DNA of 64,000 bases from Jaapia argillacea MUCL 33604. Its lineage: Eukaryota; Basidiomycota; Agaricomycetes; Jaapiales; Jaapiaceae. Positions 44,367 to 56,300 of the stretch are shown piece by piece. The position numbers were made by a program, and so were the translations under genes. The DNA is taken from NCBI GenBank assembly GCA_000697665.1, contig KL197760.1:1-64000 (forward strand), read 5' to 3'. How positions within the stretch are numbered: position 1 is the first letter of the stretch; the number at the start of each line of letters is the position of its first letter. The notes beneath the pieces are model-generated. The model ran no database searches and was not told the origin of the DNA. It saw only the letters and a list, made by a program, of their open reading frames with translations.

Positions 44367-45541
44367 ATGCAGAACGATACTATTTGTGTGTTAACTACGA
44401 ACACTGATATCTCAGGTGGGGATAGAAGCACGTCGAAGTACCTTAGGCCTTCACCGTTTTCTTCTAGGAATTGGTGTAGGTCTCGCTCATTTGCACCGAA
44501 CGAGTATGCGATTGATACTCATGTGCGCAGGTTCGCCTGTCGTTTTATATACAAGGGTTTCTTGCCATCTTAGTGAGTGACCATGCTTAAGTATCGATAT
44601 CGTCTCATCGCCGCCACAGGCTCCCTTGATCGCGGACATCGACTTATGCGTTGACCTGTCCCGCACTTACAACTTCACGACCATTGCCCTGAATATCACG
44701 ACCCTCATCCAGTGGAAGACTATGAACACCATTTCGCTGGTCGACGCATTGGTGGTCAATATGTTGACTTCGTGCATCTTCATGGACCCTGTGGAAGGTT
44801 ATGTCGCCGTCGACATTGCCCCCTTGACATCACAACTTCGCATTCGGGTCTTCGGCTCGTTCAAGCACTGTGTCCAGTTTATTACGACTTGCGCCTTCAC
44901 ATTGGTCGTTTGGTCACGTCTCAAGACTTTTGGGACTACAGAGCAGTGCAATCTCAACAATGTGGTGAAATTCCCGATATTCGGTATATCGGTCAAAGTG
45001 GCAAAAGCCATTTGGCTTCGTGATATCATTTTCACGGCCATTTCACTGGCGTTGTTCGGCTTTGTTTGGGGTGGCCTATCAATGGTAAAAGCCAACAATA
45101 TTCTGGTGAAAAGGTTGCCCATCCTTCGAGAGGGACTGGATGACGATGAAGATGACGACGCTTCAGAACGGGTGCTGAATCCGTTCGAAAAGGCTTACCT
45201 GTTCCGTAGGCAAACCCACACACTGAATCTGTCCCGATGGTACTCACCGTGTGGCACGACCTCGCAGGAATACTACTTCATGTGCTTCCCCAGCTTGGCA
45301 TTCATATCTATACGATTGTCTCCATAGAACAGACACTTCATCGGAACAATGTGTTTAACCAAGCGGAGCAGGTGAGTCTAGTTTACGAATCTCACCGAAT
45401 CCTTCCATCCTGACTGGAATTCAGTGGACATTCGGACAGACGTTATCCATGCTCTTGCTCCTTCAACCTCTTTTAGATATGTGGTCCGCTTTTCCAAACT
45501 CATTGCTTTGGAGGGGGTTCACAGTAGGGTGGGATGAGTAG
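44367..45541 (+). CDS. multi-pass membrane protein, Agaricomycete-expanded family, copy 2
   Basis: Six exons (44367-44415, 44468-44475, 44531-44572, 44620-45171, 45210-45371, 45425-45541) keep phase and give 309 residues. Exon 2 is 8 bases, GAATTGGT, and completes the motif SGIGVR, exactly as the 8-base exon of copy 1 does. The N-terminus reads MQNDTICVLTTNTDISG; then VRLSFYIQGFLAIL, SLVDALVVNMLTSCIFM, CNLNNVVKFPIFGISV, a helix pair IIFTAISLALFGFVWGGLSM, and the C-terminal VSIEQTLHRNNVFNQAEQWT. An acidic loop (DDDEDDDASE) lies before the fifth exon and is absent from copy 1. The intron at 45172-45209 is only 38 bases. Function unknown. Confidence 0.77.
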
Positions 45542-47400
45542 TGGTTTATTTGTTGTGCGGTTTGAAGATGACAAGAAAGGATGTACGGACGATCTTAAAT
45601 AATGACGAGACAAAGACAACAACCAAGTGCTGCGATCGGGGATAATCTTCATAGATCTAACAGAGTTAGCTAGGCCCATGACTACTTTGCTCGATGCTGT
45701 ACAATCGGGAGGGACATGTCCAAGGCGAGAGCTCCATCCATCGCAAGCGCACGGGTACTGTCAAGTTGAACAATTAAGTGCCGAATGGAGGTTCGCGTCC
45801 GCAATATGAACATTGAACGTTCGAAAGGGAACCTCCATCAATCGAACTTGAAGCAAATTTGACGAAGAGATCCCCTTGGATGATAACGGGCCGGGTGTCC
45901 ACGGTGATTGCTTGCCAAGTTCCACGAGGAGCGAGTGGTCTATGGAGGGGCGTCACTTTGGATAGATCATCAGTCCATCACGGAGGCGACGCAGAGCAGA
46001 ACGAGAGTAAATGCGGAAGTGATGAGGAGATTGAGTCTCCTCCGCGAGAAGGCTCGAGGCCAGGCAACTAGGTGACGACATCCGTAGGAATTGGTGTATC
46101 CTTGACGAGGGAAACGGCGTAGAGGGCTGTGACAAGCGAATTTGGGAGGGTTGGTGGCGGACTGAACCAAGAAGGCAAAGAAAGAGTACTGGTCGGGGGT
46201 AGCCTGTATGGGGAAAAATGTCCTGGAGGAGATTGTGACGAGATTGAGCTACGATTGTTCTGTTGCTACCTTGGTACGTCGGCACTCCAGATATCGCGCA
46301 CGTCTGGATGGGAGACAATCCATTCGACGCGTAGAGCGTGGAGGTGAACGGAGCGCAATCGCCGGGAGAGGTGCGTCCTCGAAGTGAGACCTAAAGTGAG
46401 TAAACTAGAAAACTAGAATTCAAGTTGTTGAAAGATGGGAGGTAACAATTGACCGCACTCACCAGTTTTCCACAACAAATTTTGTGTCTTCACCATCGAT
46501 GAAGGTAGGGTCTTCGGAAGGGGACACAGACCAATTTCGTCGTACCAAGCGCGGCGGAGCCAAAAACCGCTACGTGTTAAGGCTACCGCAAGGATATCCG
46601 CTTTGGGCGTTCCGGGGATTGATTGATCACCTACGTCCTCAGCAACGACACAAGAATGGAGAAGGGAAATGTGCCTGCGCGTGAGGAGGTTCTTCAGCCT
46701 CCGCATGTGGACAAGAAAATCCTTGAGGGTTTATTGTTGTTTCGATGGAGTGAGCAACGATGGACACATAGGCCAGCTCCAGTGCAAGGGGCTGTAGTGA
46801 CGCTGAGGTCATGGTGACAGTTTGGTCTCCCTCGGCTGTTTGACAACAGTTCCAGGAGTTCTCTACTAGTCCGGACATCTTGGTTGATGAGAAAGGGCAA
46901 GGAGGTTTGAACAGACGACTTAGAGTGGTAATCCGCGCAGGTCGCAAGCAGACAACTGTAACTGTGACTACAGTAGTGCGAAGTGAAGTGATATGCGAAC
47001 TGTCAGTGCTTCGACAGGCGAAGGTATCCGCAACTTCGATGATCTCAGGTGGTCAAAGAAAGTGCCTGCAGGGGAGATGAATACGCTTGAATAACTGGTC
47101 GGTGGAACTTCGAGGCCGAGCAGTGCTTGGTCGAGGAGAAACCCCACGTGGCCTCCGGACACCTAGCGGACCAGTTGAGCCGCCCCTCATTTTCACCCCG
47201 CCCCCTTGCCACAAATCAGCGTTAATCGCCCACCGGTATCTCATACCCCGCAAGCTTCCCTTGATTCAATCACTCACGCCCTCCCGAAGCAAGAGTGCCG
47301 CAAATGGGAGTGGCAGCAAAGTAGCCGGGTGGTTCGGTCATCGGGGACCAACAATCACACCCAGTTTCGACATGTGATTATTACACTACTCCTCCACCAA
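45542..47400. other. intergenic; possible remains of a minus-strand membrane gene
   Basis: On the minus strand near 46200-45960, RRLNLLITSAFTLVLLCVAS is a clear membrane helix in one frame, beside TALYAVSLVKDTP in another. The pieces do not join by clean splice sites, so I do not call a gene; they may be a worn relative of the membrane family to the left. The rest shows nothing. Confidence 0.3.
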
Positions 47401-47406
47401 TATAAA
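47401..47406 (+). promoter_or_regulatory. TATA box of the thiolase gene (likely)
   Basis: TATAAA 85 bases before the ATG, followed by a C/T-rich stretch, as is common before fungal start sites. Confidence 0.5.
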
Positions 47407-47485
47407 TCACCTCTCCACATCCGGTCTTTCTCTCACCTCCCCCACCCCCACCTTCCATCTAAACCTCCTCGAACTTGTGACTGAC

Positions 47486-49113
47486 ATGTCGGCGTTGGCT
47501 CAAAGACTTACCCAGCTCGCTGGTGCAACCTCTGGCAAAGCGAAGGTCTTGGAGAAGAACGATGATGATGTTGTAATTGTGTCTGCCCTCCGGTCTGCTG
47601 TTACAAAGGTCAGCTCACTTTATTCCGTCTCATTATCCTTATCACTCATTCGTCCATCATGATGACAGGGCAAGAAAGGAGGCTTCAAAGACACTCGCCC
47701 CGAAGAGATCCTCTCCGCCGTCCTCCACGCAACAATTGCCACTACTTCCCTCGACCCCTCTCTCATCCAATCCATCTCAGTTGGCAACGTCCTACCTCCC
47801 GCAGGCGGTGCCTCCACTGCTCGCATGGCAGCTCTCCACGCTGGCATCCCCCATACCGTTCCTATCAACACTGTCAACCGACAATGTTCGAGTGGTTTGA
47901 CTGCAATTGCTCAGATTGCCAACGAGATCAAAGCAGGGGATATTGATATCGGTATTGGTGAGCCCGTTCCCCTTCGTCACGCTCGCAAAAGTTCGGTGAT
48001 TAACTTGACGGTCTCATAGGCGCTGGTGTCGAATCCATGACTTTCGGCTATGGTGCCTCCGCCGCACCTTCTGGCTACTCCGACTTAGTCTTAGAGAACC
48101 AAGAAGCCCAAGATTGTCTCATCCCAATGGGTATAACCTCCGAAAACGTCGCGTCGCTCTACTCCATCTCTCGCGCTACCCAAGATGCTTTCGCAGCAGC
48201 CTCCTTCCAAAAAGCCGCTTCCGCCCAAAAGGCCAACAAATTCGCCGCAGAGATCGTTCCCATCAAGGTGAAGTGGGTGGACCCGAAGACTGAGCAGGAG
48301 TCGGAGGTTCTGGTCGACAAGGATGATGGGATCAGGGATGGTGTTACCAAGGAGGGATTGGCCAAGTTGAAGCCCGCTTTTTCGAAAGAGGGCAGTACGC
48401 ATGCCGGGAATGCTAGTCAGGTTTCGGATGGTGCTGCTGCTGTCCTTTTAGTTAGGAGGAGCGTAGCGAGGAAGTTGGGATTGCCGATTTTGGGCAAGTA
48501 TGTGACGAGTTGTGTTGTTGGTGTGCCCCCGAAGATTATGGGTGTTGGGCCTGCGTATGCTATTCCCAAGGTCCGCTCTCTCTCTTTCTTCGTCCTCTAA
48601 CCCCCGCTGAACTATTGGTTGCCAGGTTCTGGAAAAGACGGGCTTGTCGAAAGATGATGTTGACTTTTACGAGATTAACGAAGCGTTCGCGTCTCAGGCT
48701 ATCTTTTCGATTGATAAGATTGGACTGGATTATGGCAAGGTCAATATCAATGGAGGAGCAATCGCTTTGGGCCATCCTTTGGGGTGTAGTGAGTGTTATT
48801 CCTTTGTTTCTTTCCTTTCGTTTTCGCGCATACATCCACTCTCGTCCCACTACAAGCGCATATAATCCATCTTTACCTTCCCTTTCACCTCGTCCCCTTT
48901 CTTCCTGCTCTTTTGAGCTCATATAGCCGCTTTCACGCTCTGTTCGTACGCATGTATTCACTTTTACTAACCATAACCTCTCTTCCAGCTGGTGCCCGTC
49001 AAGTAGCGACAGGTTTCAACCTTGCGAAGCAGACTGGGGGTAAGATCTTTTGTACGAGTATGTGCATTGGGAGTGGGATGGGTATGGCTGCTATTTTCGT
49101 TAGTGAGCAGTAG
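47486..49113 (+). CDS. 3-ketoacyl-CoA thiolase (acetyl-CoA C-acyltransferase), peroxisomal type
   Basis: Five exons (47486-47608, 47669-47957, 48020-48570, 48626-48788, 48989-49113) keep phase and give 416 residues, the length of yeast Pot1/Fox3. It cleaves 3-ketoacyl-CoA to acetyl-CoA and a shortened acyl-CoA, the last step of beta-oxidation. The nucleophile is C114 in [29 protein letters not shown] (H371) and the second catalytic Cys near 401 in [12 protein letters not shown] are all present. The family usually enters peroxisomes by an N-terminal PTS2. Here the N-terminus [11 protein letters not shown] has the Arg-Leu start of a PTS2 but Ala-Thr where His/Gln-Leu is expected, and the C-terminus SEQ is not a PTS1. 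Location is therefore open. The 200-base last intron is the longest of the gene. Confidence 0.94.
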
Positions 49114-50182
49114 GGTGCCTTTGGGTGATGGGTGATGGATAGGGAGGTACGACCTTTGTAATATATTTTATTTGATTGTGCTTCGCGGATGGATTCTAGG
49201 ACTCGGATGGGTTTGGCAGAGGTTCGGGATGGTTACTTATTGTTCCCACTTGCCTGGATGGCCCTGGACAATCCTGTGGGATTCGGGAAACACCTCACCT
49301 ATAGCGACTTACTGTGCACCTGAATCATCCTTGCCAGTAAGGCCCAATGATCGCTATCCAGATGAGTGGTGAGTTCTGTCTGGCAGTTGAGGGGACTCCT
49401 GCTAGATTCCGGTGAGGGAAGGATCTTTTTTTATCCTACTAGTAGTGGGATTTTTTTCCTTCCCCGGTTTTAGCCACTGCACCTGCTCGTTGATTGTATT
49501 GATGGTGCTGTTGGAATCATCTCCGGCGTTACATGCTGCCCCACACTTCATTCCCCGTGAGAGGGGGATATAGTAGTCTACGATTATCGTATACACATGT
49601 AGCCGTGGAAGCAAGTGTTTCGAACATCGGGACCGTACTGGAATATACCTCCCTGCCTACCTACCTTAGCCTACCTCAGCACGGTCGCTGGGTGATCGAA
49701 GGAGTTCCACGTGACGCCAGTTTTAATCTTCAAAGAAATATTGGCTGAATCTCCACACCGAACGTTGCTCGCCGCCTAGGGATTCTGTGTAAGACTCTGA
49801 GAGACGACGAAAAAAGTATACGTTTGACACTGACGACTATCTACCTCGACATCCCTTGCGAGCGTCGCTTGCTCACCTTCAGTTGTGGTACATCGTGAAA
49901 ACCGGTCGGAAATTCCAATTACTTAGGGGCTGATCGCAATCAACTGGAATACGTAAAATCCCTGAAAATCCCTCGCAATATCTACAATCGCTCACCTCTC
50001 TAACGCACGCATTCCTAGTGCATCGCAATTCTATTGCGTAGTATTCCAACACTATTCTACTACGATTCCAACTGGTCCCAACGGAAGGCAGATCTCCTGA
50101 GGGCCTAGGCTGAGCCACTTCCACCCCCTTTGCTCGGGCGCATGAGATACGATATTTAGGCAATAATAATAGTATTATTGAT
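49114..50182. other. intergenic up to the assembly gap
   Basis: The first 100 bases are the thiolase 3' end. Two T7 runs lie near 49426 and 49452. From 49900 the sequence is full of short words such as TCGCAAT and ATTCCAA that also occur right of the gap, which suggests a repeat region, possibly the reason for the gap. Confidence 0.4.
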
Positions 50183-51167
50183 NNNNNNNNNNNNNNNNNN
50201 NNNNNNNNNNNNNNNNNNNNNNNNNNNNNNNNNNNNNNNNNNNNNNNNNNNNNNNNNNNNNNNNNNNNNNNNNNNNNNNNNNNNNNNNNNNNNNNNNNNN
50301 NNNNNNNNNNNNNNNNNNNNNNNNNNNNNNNNNNNNNNNNNNNNNNNNNNNNNNNNNNNNNNNNNNNNNNNNNNNNNNNNNNNNNNNNNNNNNNNNNNNN
50401 NNNNNNNNNNNNNNNNNNNNNNNNNNNNNNNNNNNNNNNNNNNNNNNNNNNNNNNNNNNNNNNNNNNNNNNNNNNNNNNNNNNNNNNNNNNNNNNNNNNN
50501 NNNNNNNNNNNNNNNNNNNNNNNNNNNNNNNNNNNNNNNNNNNNNNNNNNNNNNNNNNNNNNNNNNNNNNNNNNNNNNNNNNNNNNNNNNNNNNNNNNNN
50601 NNNNNNNNNNNNNNNNNNNNNNNNNNNNNNNNNNNNNNNNNNNNNNNNNNNNNNNNNNNNNNNNNNNNNNNNNNNNNNNNNNNNNNNNNNNNNNNNNNNN
50701 NNNNNNNNNNNNNNNNNNNNNNNNNNNNNNNNNNNNNNNNNNNNNNNNNNNNNNNNNNNNNNNNNNNNNNNNNNNNNNNNNNNNNNNNNNNNNNNNNNNN
50801 NNNNNNNNNNNNNNNNNNNNNNNNNNNNNNNNNNNNNNNNNNNNNNNNNNNNNNNNNNNNNNNNNNNNNNNNNNNNNNNNNNNNNNNNNNNNNNNNNNNN
50901 NNNNNNNNNNNNNNNNNNNNNNNNNNNNNNNNNNNNNNNNNNNNNNNNNNNNNNNNNNNNNNNNNNNNNNNNNNNNNNNNNNNNNNNNNNNNNNNNNNNN
51001 NNNNNNNNNNNNNNNNNNNNNNNNNNNNNNNNNNNNNNNNNNNNNNNNNNNNNNNNNNNNNNNNNNNNNNNNNNNNNNNNNNNNNNNNNNNNNNNNNNNN
51101 NNNNNNNNNNNNNNNNNNNNNNNNNNNNNNNNNNNNNNNNNNNNNNNNNNNNNNNNNNNNNNNNNNN
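50183..51167. other. assembly gap (985 N)
   Basis: A run of unknown bases. Open frames that cross it are artefacts. Confidence 1.
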
Positions 51168-51787
51168 GAAGGGCCCGGGTGTGGTCGACGTCGACGTCGA
51201 TGATGGCGAAGGAAAGAGACGACAAAAACAAGACATTGGAACTCCGACGTCGAACTTGAACCAAGGTGCACGTGAGCCAAGTAGATCAGAATGTTGAAGT
51301 CCACCGAGGAGGTTGGGATGCCGTCCCAATAGCTTTGAATACAGAGCGATATTCGAGGGGAAAACCAATTGCGTTGCAACTGCTTGCAATTCCTCCCAAT
51401 ATTTTGACCCCGTCGCAAAGCAGCCGCACACACGTCACAACCAATCGCAACCCCTCGGAATCTCGCGAGCCTATCGCAATCATTCCAATCTGTCGGGATC
51501 TGCAAGCGCTTTCCTTGATGACTAGCGCCGTTGTCGAAAACACATCGGCCACCGACGGGTTTGCGTTGGTCTAACCATCGCGCTGCTGTCGAGTTAGTGC
51601 ACGTACTATCCACCTCTCGTGCATTTTGCTCGGGATTACAATTTACGGGGAGGTGAGCCACCCATTCTCGTCTTTTCCTGGTGGCGCTCGAGCTCATGTA
51701 CTCCTGCCAAAGACAACTTCCTCGAGGAGTTATTTCGACACTGCGCTTGTTCAGCACCCACCTTTACGGCGAAAGCTTCTTTCCACC
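51168..51787. other. right flank of the gap and F-box gene promoter
   Basis: No gene recognised. Words such as ATCGCAA and ATTCCAAT recur as on the left side of the gap. Confidence 0.4.
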
Positions 51788-53385
51788 ATGCACCGCTGCC
51801 TGTCCATTCTCGATGTCGTGTCGATGATTGCTACGTGTTTGGGAGAAGGGTTCCGTGGACAACCCAAGAAAGACCTCCTCGCGATGGCCATGACATGTAG
51901 ATCTTTCGTCGCTCCCGCATTAGATGCTCTTTGGCAAAATCAGAGTAGCCTCAAACCACTTCTTAGCACTTTACCTGAATCTCTGGTGGGGATCCGATTT
52001 GAGTCGCACAAGATGGTGGTATGTATGTCCAAACAGAGTTCTGTACTTGGGGCTGAAAATATCTTTGGGTTTCTATTTGTTTCTAGTTTTACTCGCGTCG
52101 ATACGCTACCGTCCCCGATGATTGGACTCGATTCCAGCTCTATGCTCCTCGCATCAAGAAATTTCAGTTTTATGGCGAGGTTATCGACCCGGGCTTGTTC
52201 TTCATCCTGAAGGCATATCGACCAAGCAATCTCCTTCGTAATCTTTCCGCCATCTATTGGAGCCCCATATGCCCGATCGACATCTTCCTTGGACCATCAT
52301 TATCTACGATCTGCTTCACTGGGACCCAAAGTACTCCAGAGACCTTCTCTGTGTCCGTACCGACACTGGCACCACAACTACGCTCATTGGAGTGCTACGT
52401 GATGATGTCACCCAATGAAGGGCCGGCTTTAACAAACTTGATTTCCAATTTATACCGCCTCGAGCAGGTAACAATCATGAGTTTCGTCTCAGCGTCGGCG
52501 ATTGCCCATCTCGCATCTCTCTCCAGCATACGTGAAGCATCATTCAATTTCAGCGGAGAGGAAGTCGACCCGGACGTTATCTGCTCTTTGCTTCCTAATC
52601 CGTCGTTTTCAGCACTCCGCAAGCTACGTGTACATGTTGACGAACTATCCTTACTTGCCAGGATCCTTCCCCATATGCATGGTGCTCCTCTCCGATCCCT
52701 ACACATAACAGCTACGGAAACGCCCACGGCTGCCAATATGCGGGACCTTCTCGTCGCTGTTGCAACTACCTTTTCCGCAACATTGCAAAGCCTGAGGATC
52801 GATGATGAAGAGGAGGATTACCCCGGGAACCTGGAAGGCCGTATCATAACGGATGACATCCTCTCGCCGGCGCTCGGGTTATCGAACTTGACCGAGTTCA
52901 TAATAAACATGGGAATGTCCTTGGACATCTCCCTCCCATTCGTTCAGGAACTGGCGAAATCGTGGACTAAACTCAAACGACTCGACCTATCGAAATTGTA
53001 TCCCTTGGGCGACGCCCCCAATCTGTCAATCGAAGCATTCGTCCCCCTCGCGAAATTCTGCCCTAACCTGGTGGACATCGCCATCCATGTTGATGCTCGT
53101 CATGACAGAGTGCCTCATCACGGACCTGGAGGAGTCTCAAATCATTCTGTCAAGTCGATATGTGCCGACTCTTGTGCAATCGACCAAGCTCCTCCCGTCG
53201 CCGCTTTCCTTGCCTCTTTATTCCCTTCATTGGAGACTGTCTTCAGTCACGACGGCGGATTCGACGATGATGATGATGATGACGACGACGACCCTAACTC
53301 CCCCGATGCAACGTGGGGAGAAGTGCGCCGTCTTTTCCCGGTGTTCGATGCCGTTCGGGACCAGGGAGAGGAGGAAGGGCGTTAA
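51788..53385 (+). CDS. F-box/LRR-type protein
   Basis: Two exons (51788-52018, 52087-53385) join in frame to 509 residues. The N-terminus MHRCLSILDVVSMIATCLG, then LLAMAMTCRSFVAPALDALW, is the F-box as found across Agaricomycetes (ending in W with a following helix). After the intron DDWTRFQLYAPRIKKFQFYG leads into irregular leucine-rich repeats (LRSLECYV, LRKLRVHVDELS, LQSLRIDDE, LKRLDLSKLYPLG, CPNLVDIAIHVD). The C-terminus has a run of ten Asp. F-box proteins pick substrates for SCF ubiquitin ligases through Skp1; the LRR part binds the target. This family is strongly expanded in these fungi and targets are unknown. The start has a CCACCATG context. Confidence 0.9.
53263..53292 (+). repeat. 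GAT/GAC triplet run coding for ten Asp
   Basis: An in-frame trinucleotide run in the last exon of the F-box gene. Such runs often vary in length between strains. Confidence 0.85.
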
Positions 53386-56300
53386 ATAGTTATCACTGTT
53401 GGTGCGGCATACCCAGTAACTTCCTTACTAGCTTCCGTTCACTTACTCGTTGCCTCAGGTGTCAATCTGATCCTGGCTTCGTTCTGGCTCATCGGCAACC
53501 CAGATTTTGCTTCGTAACTCAGCATATGTCGGAAGGTTTCGAACGTCATCGGTACTGTTCAGAGTCGAGCAGGGAGGTGGGAAGGACGATGGGAGGGGTG
53601 GGGAGCTCAGGATGGCGGAGATGAGAGTTTGCACGATGTGTAACAATGAATTGTCAATTCGAGCGGAGACCAACTCGGGGCTTGGCCCGTCGTTCATGCT
53701 CACAGGCCTCGCCGTTACCATCACTGCAAAACACTTTTGGCCCCGTTTGGCATTGCCGTTGGGAACGTTCCACCTTCAACCTCTGGGCCACACGAGCGGG
53801 GTTTTTATGACCACGGGGACCCATGTTTGCTTAAATCGCCGACGCCACGGAGAGCCAAACAACTATGGCAAAGGGCAGTTGTGGTTCGAAATCAATAACG
53901 ACACAAGATCAACGCAGATCATCCTATTCAAGACATCATCTAGACGGAGAAGAAGCATGGCGCGGGTTTACGGTACAAACCCCTGGCAATGGGGTAAAGT
54001 GGGCGTCAATTAGTCTGAAACCGAGGCGCTCCAAGCTAGTAACGGAAGGCACCAAACTATCATAGGATCGGAACGGCTTGGTGAGCTGATGCATATGGGA
54101 GCTAGTGTTTCCAGATCAATACGCACCTCAACCGACGGGAGGTCCTTCCGAATGTATGAGGAAATGGCCACCGCCTGCGAAATAGGAAAGGCTTGTACCG
54201 TGTTGGTTGAAGCTTCCACGTTTCACGGAGTTCGTCTCGACGTGAGTTCTCCGCGATTGTGGCGAGATGGTTCAGCCTGGATATAGGGAATGGTTACGAC
54301 CAGTAGGGACTAGAGTTATCTCACTTGATCGGCGTGGACTAGGGGTATTGCGCGAGGATGGCACCAACGATCTAGTTGAAACTCCAACATGACCAATGAG
54401 CGGAACGACGATAAATGCAATCCGAAGTCGAACTCGAGTGGCGGGTAGGGCTTGAGAAAGTAACACCTGATTCTGGAATGCCTCGAGACTATTGCTCTTG
54501 ATTTCGGGCATGCAGCTGATGCCACAATTGCACCTGGGTATCGGATGGAATGAAAGGCCAGCCAGGGAATCCAAGTGAATGACGACGAGCGTTAGAACAG
54601 ATTTAGCACTCTCAGTCGATCATCGGCGGACAGGGAAAGCCTATATCATGCCATCGAATGACGTTTGCGGATGGGAAGTCTCCAAATAGCGTGTCTACAA
54701 CGAGGCGTGACAGCATTTATGTTAGGACATGTGTTTGCGAAGTCAGATACGTTGCAGATAAGAGTGCCCACCTTGCTCGAAACTCGTAGATGATGGAACT
54801 CTGATAAGAGGTCTCCGTGCGGGTGTGGATCCTTTGCCCCTCAGCAGGAAAAGGTTGCTGGCTGAGGTTCGGATCATCTCTATATTGACCCTGCATTGAA
54901 CGCTGCTAACGAGAGTAGGAGATTACATGGAAGCGGGACATAGCTCGGAGCTTGAGTTCATAGCTTTAGGAAGTGCGACAAAATCTCAATAGGCGTCGCA
55001 ATTGCACTGGGGGACAACAAATGATTTCTGGTATAATGATGTACGTACTTTACGGGCCGCTTCCCTTCATTAACAGTCGGTGCGATCTTGGGAAGTACAA
55101 TTAGTCTGCCTGTGTCAAAGGTTCAAGGTGTGTGAGTTGGAGTAGCCCAACAGACCTCAAATATCAACCTGCCAGGTGCAACTTTCGTGAGAATCGCACC
55201 ACCAAAAATTCTTGGTTTATAACGCAATCTAATTCGCACGCACGGACCATCACCGAATCACATAAATACCCGCCCGGGTGAAATAGGACTCTTCACAGTC
55301 TCACTCGCGAACTTTCAAATAGCTTAGGTCTCTGAAACATCGCTTGCGATGAGGATTGGATCCTGGCCAAGTATCGCGAGGAGAGTGACCCTCGTGGAGT
55401 CACGAGCTGGGCATGCCATCTGACTTTTACCCACCGGTTGAGGAGGCTAATCAGCTTTTGATACAATTATGATGCTCGTATGAACGACCTGCATTCTAGT
55501 ACTGTAGCCCGAATTGCCTGTGCAATAATATCATGACCAAACCAAGATTCGAACCCTTGTTGCGTTCATGGTGTGAACCTGGTTGTCTGAATTGCTTGTC
55601 GTGGTTGTGGAATGGAGGTTCCGCTCTGTGCCACAAGCGACGAGTGTTTAGACTTCAGATTGGGCTTACTTCAGGTTGTCGGAGCACGAGACCCGAGATG
55701 GTACTCGCAGCCCCCAGCATCGGAGGACCGGTGCTTCGTGACGTTGGTGGGTTCTGCTCGTCGCCTGTGCACGAGATTATCAGGCCGACTATTCTAAGCT
55801 TGTTACTAAAGGTATTACTCGTGGGGAGGGAAACCTAGGGCTTGGGACTGGGTGCGGGTGTTTTCGCATAGAACCTCTCGGGAGAATAGGCGCCGGACGA
55901 CTGACGTTTGTAACCGTGTAACGCGCTACCAAAGATGCGATGCGAGGAGGCAACAGGTGGGCTGTACGTTGCTAATAGTACTTAGCCTCCCTAGGTTGTT
56001 CCGTTGCTTCTGACTTCTGCACAATATGAGCAGCGACGGTCGGTTCGGGTTGATCCAGACGGTGAGATGATCTAGTGATATGTGATGGTATCGGTACCAC
56101 CGAAACTCTCAACGTCAACAGCTCGGTAACCCACGGTTCCGACAAATCGTACAACGGAGGACGTAAAACGCCACAACCACGCGATCCCAAGCTTTTAAAC
56201 CCTACGAAACGCTAATCGTTCGCAAGGAACGATATGTCCGGGGTGATGGCAGCAGTGAGTTGTCGGATTAATTCGCAAATCGGATTTGGCACCCGTAGTT

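Noticed and set aside
49879-51757. Long frames of 340-530 codons
   Set aside because: They run through the block of N and are artefacts.
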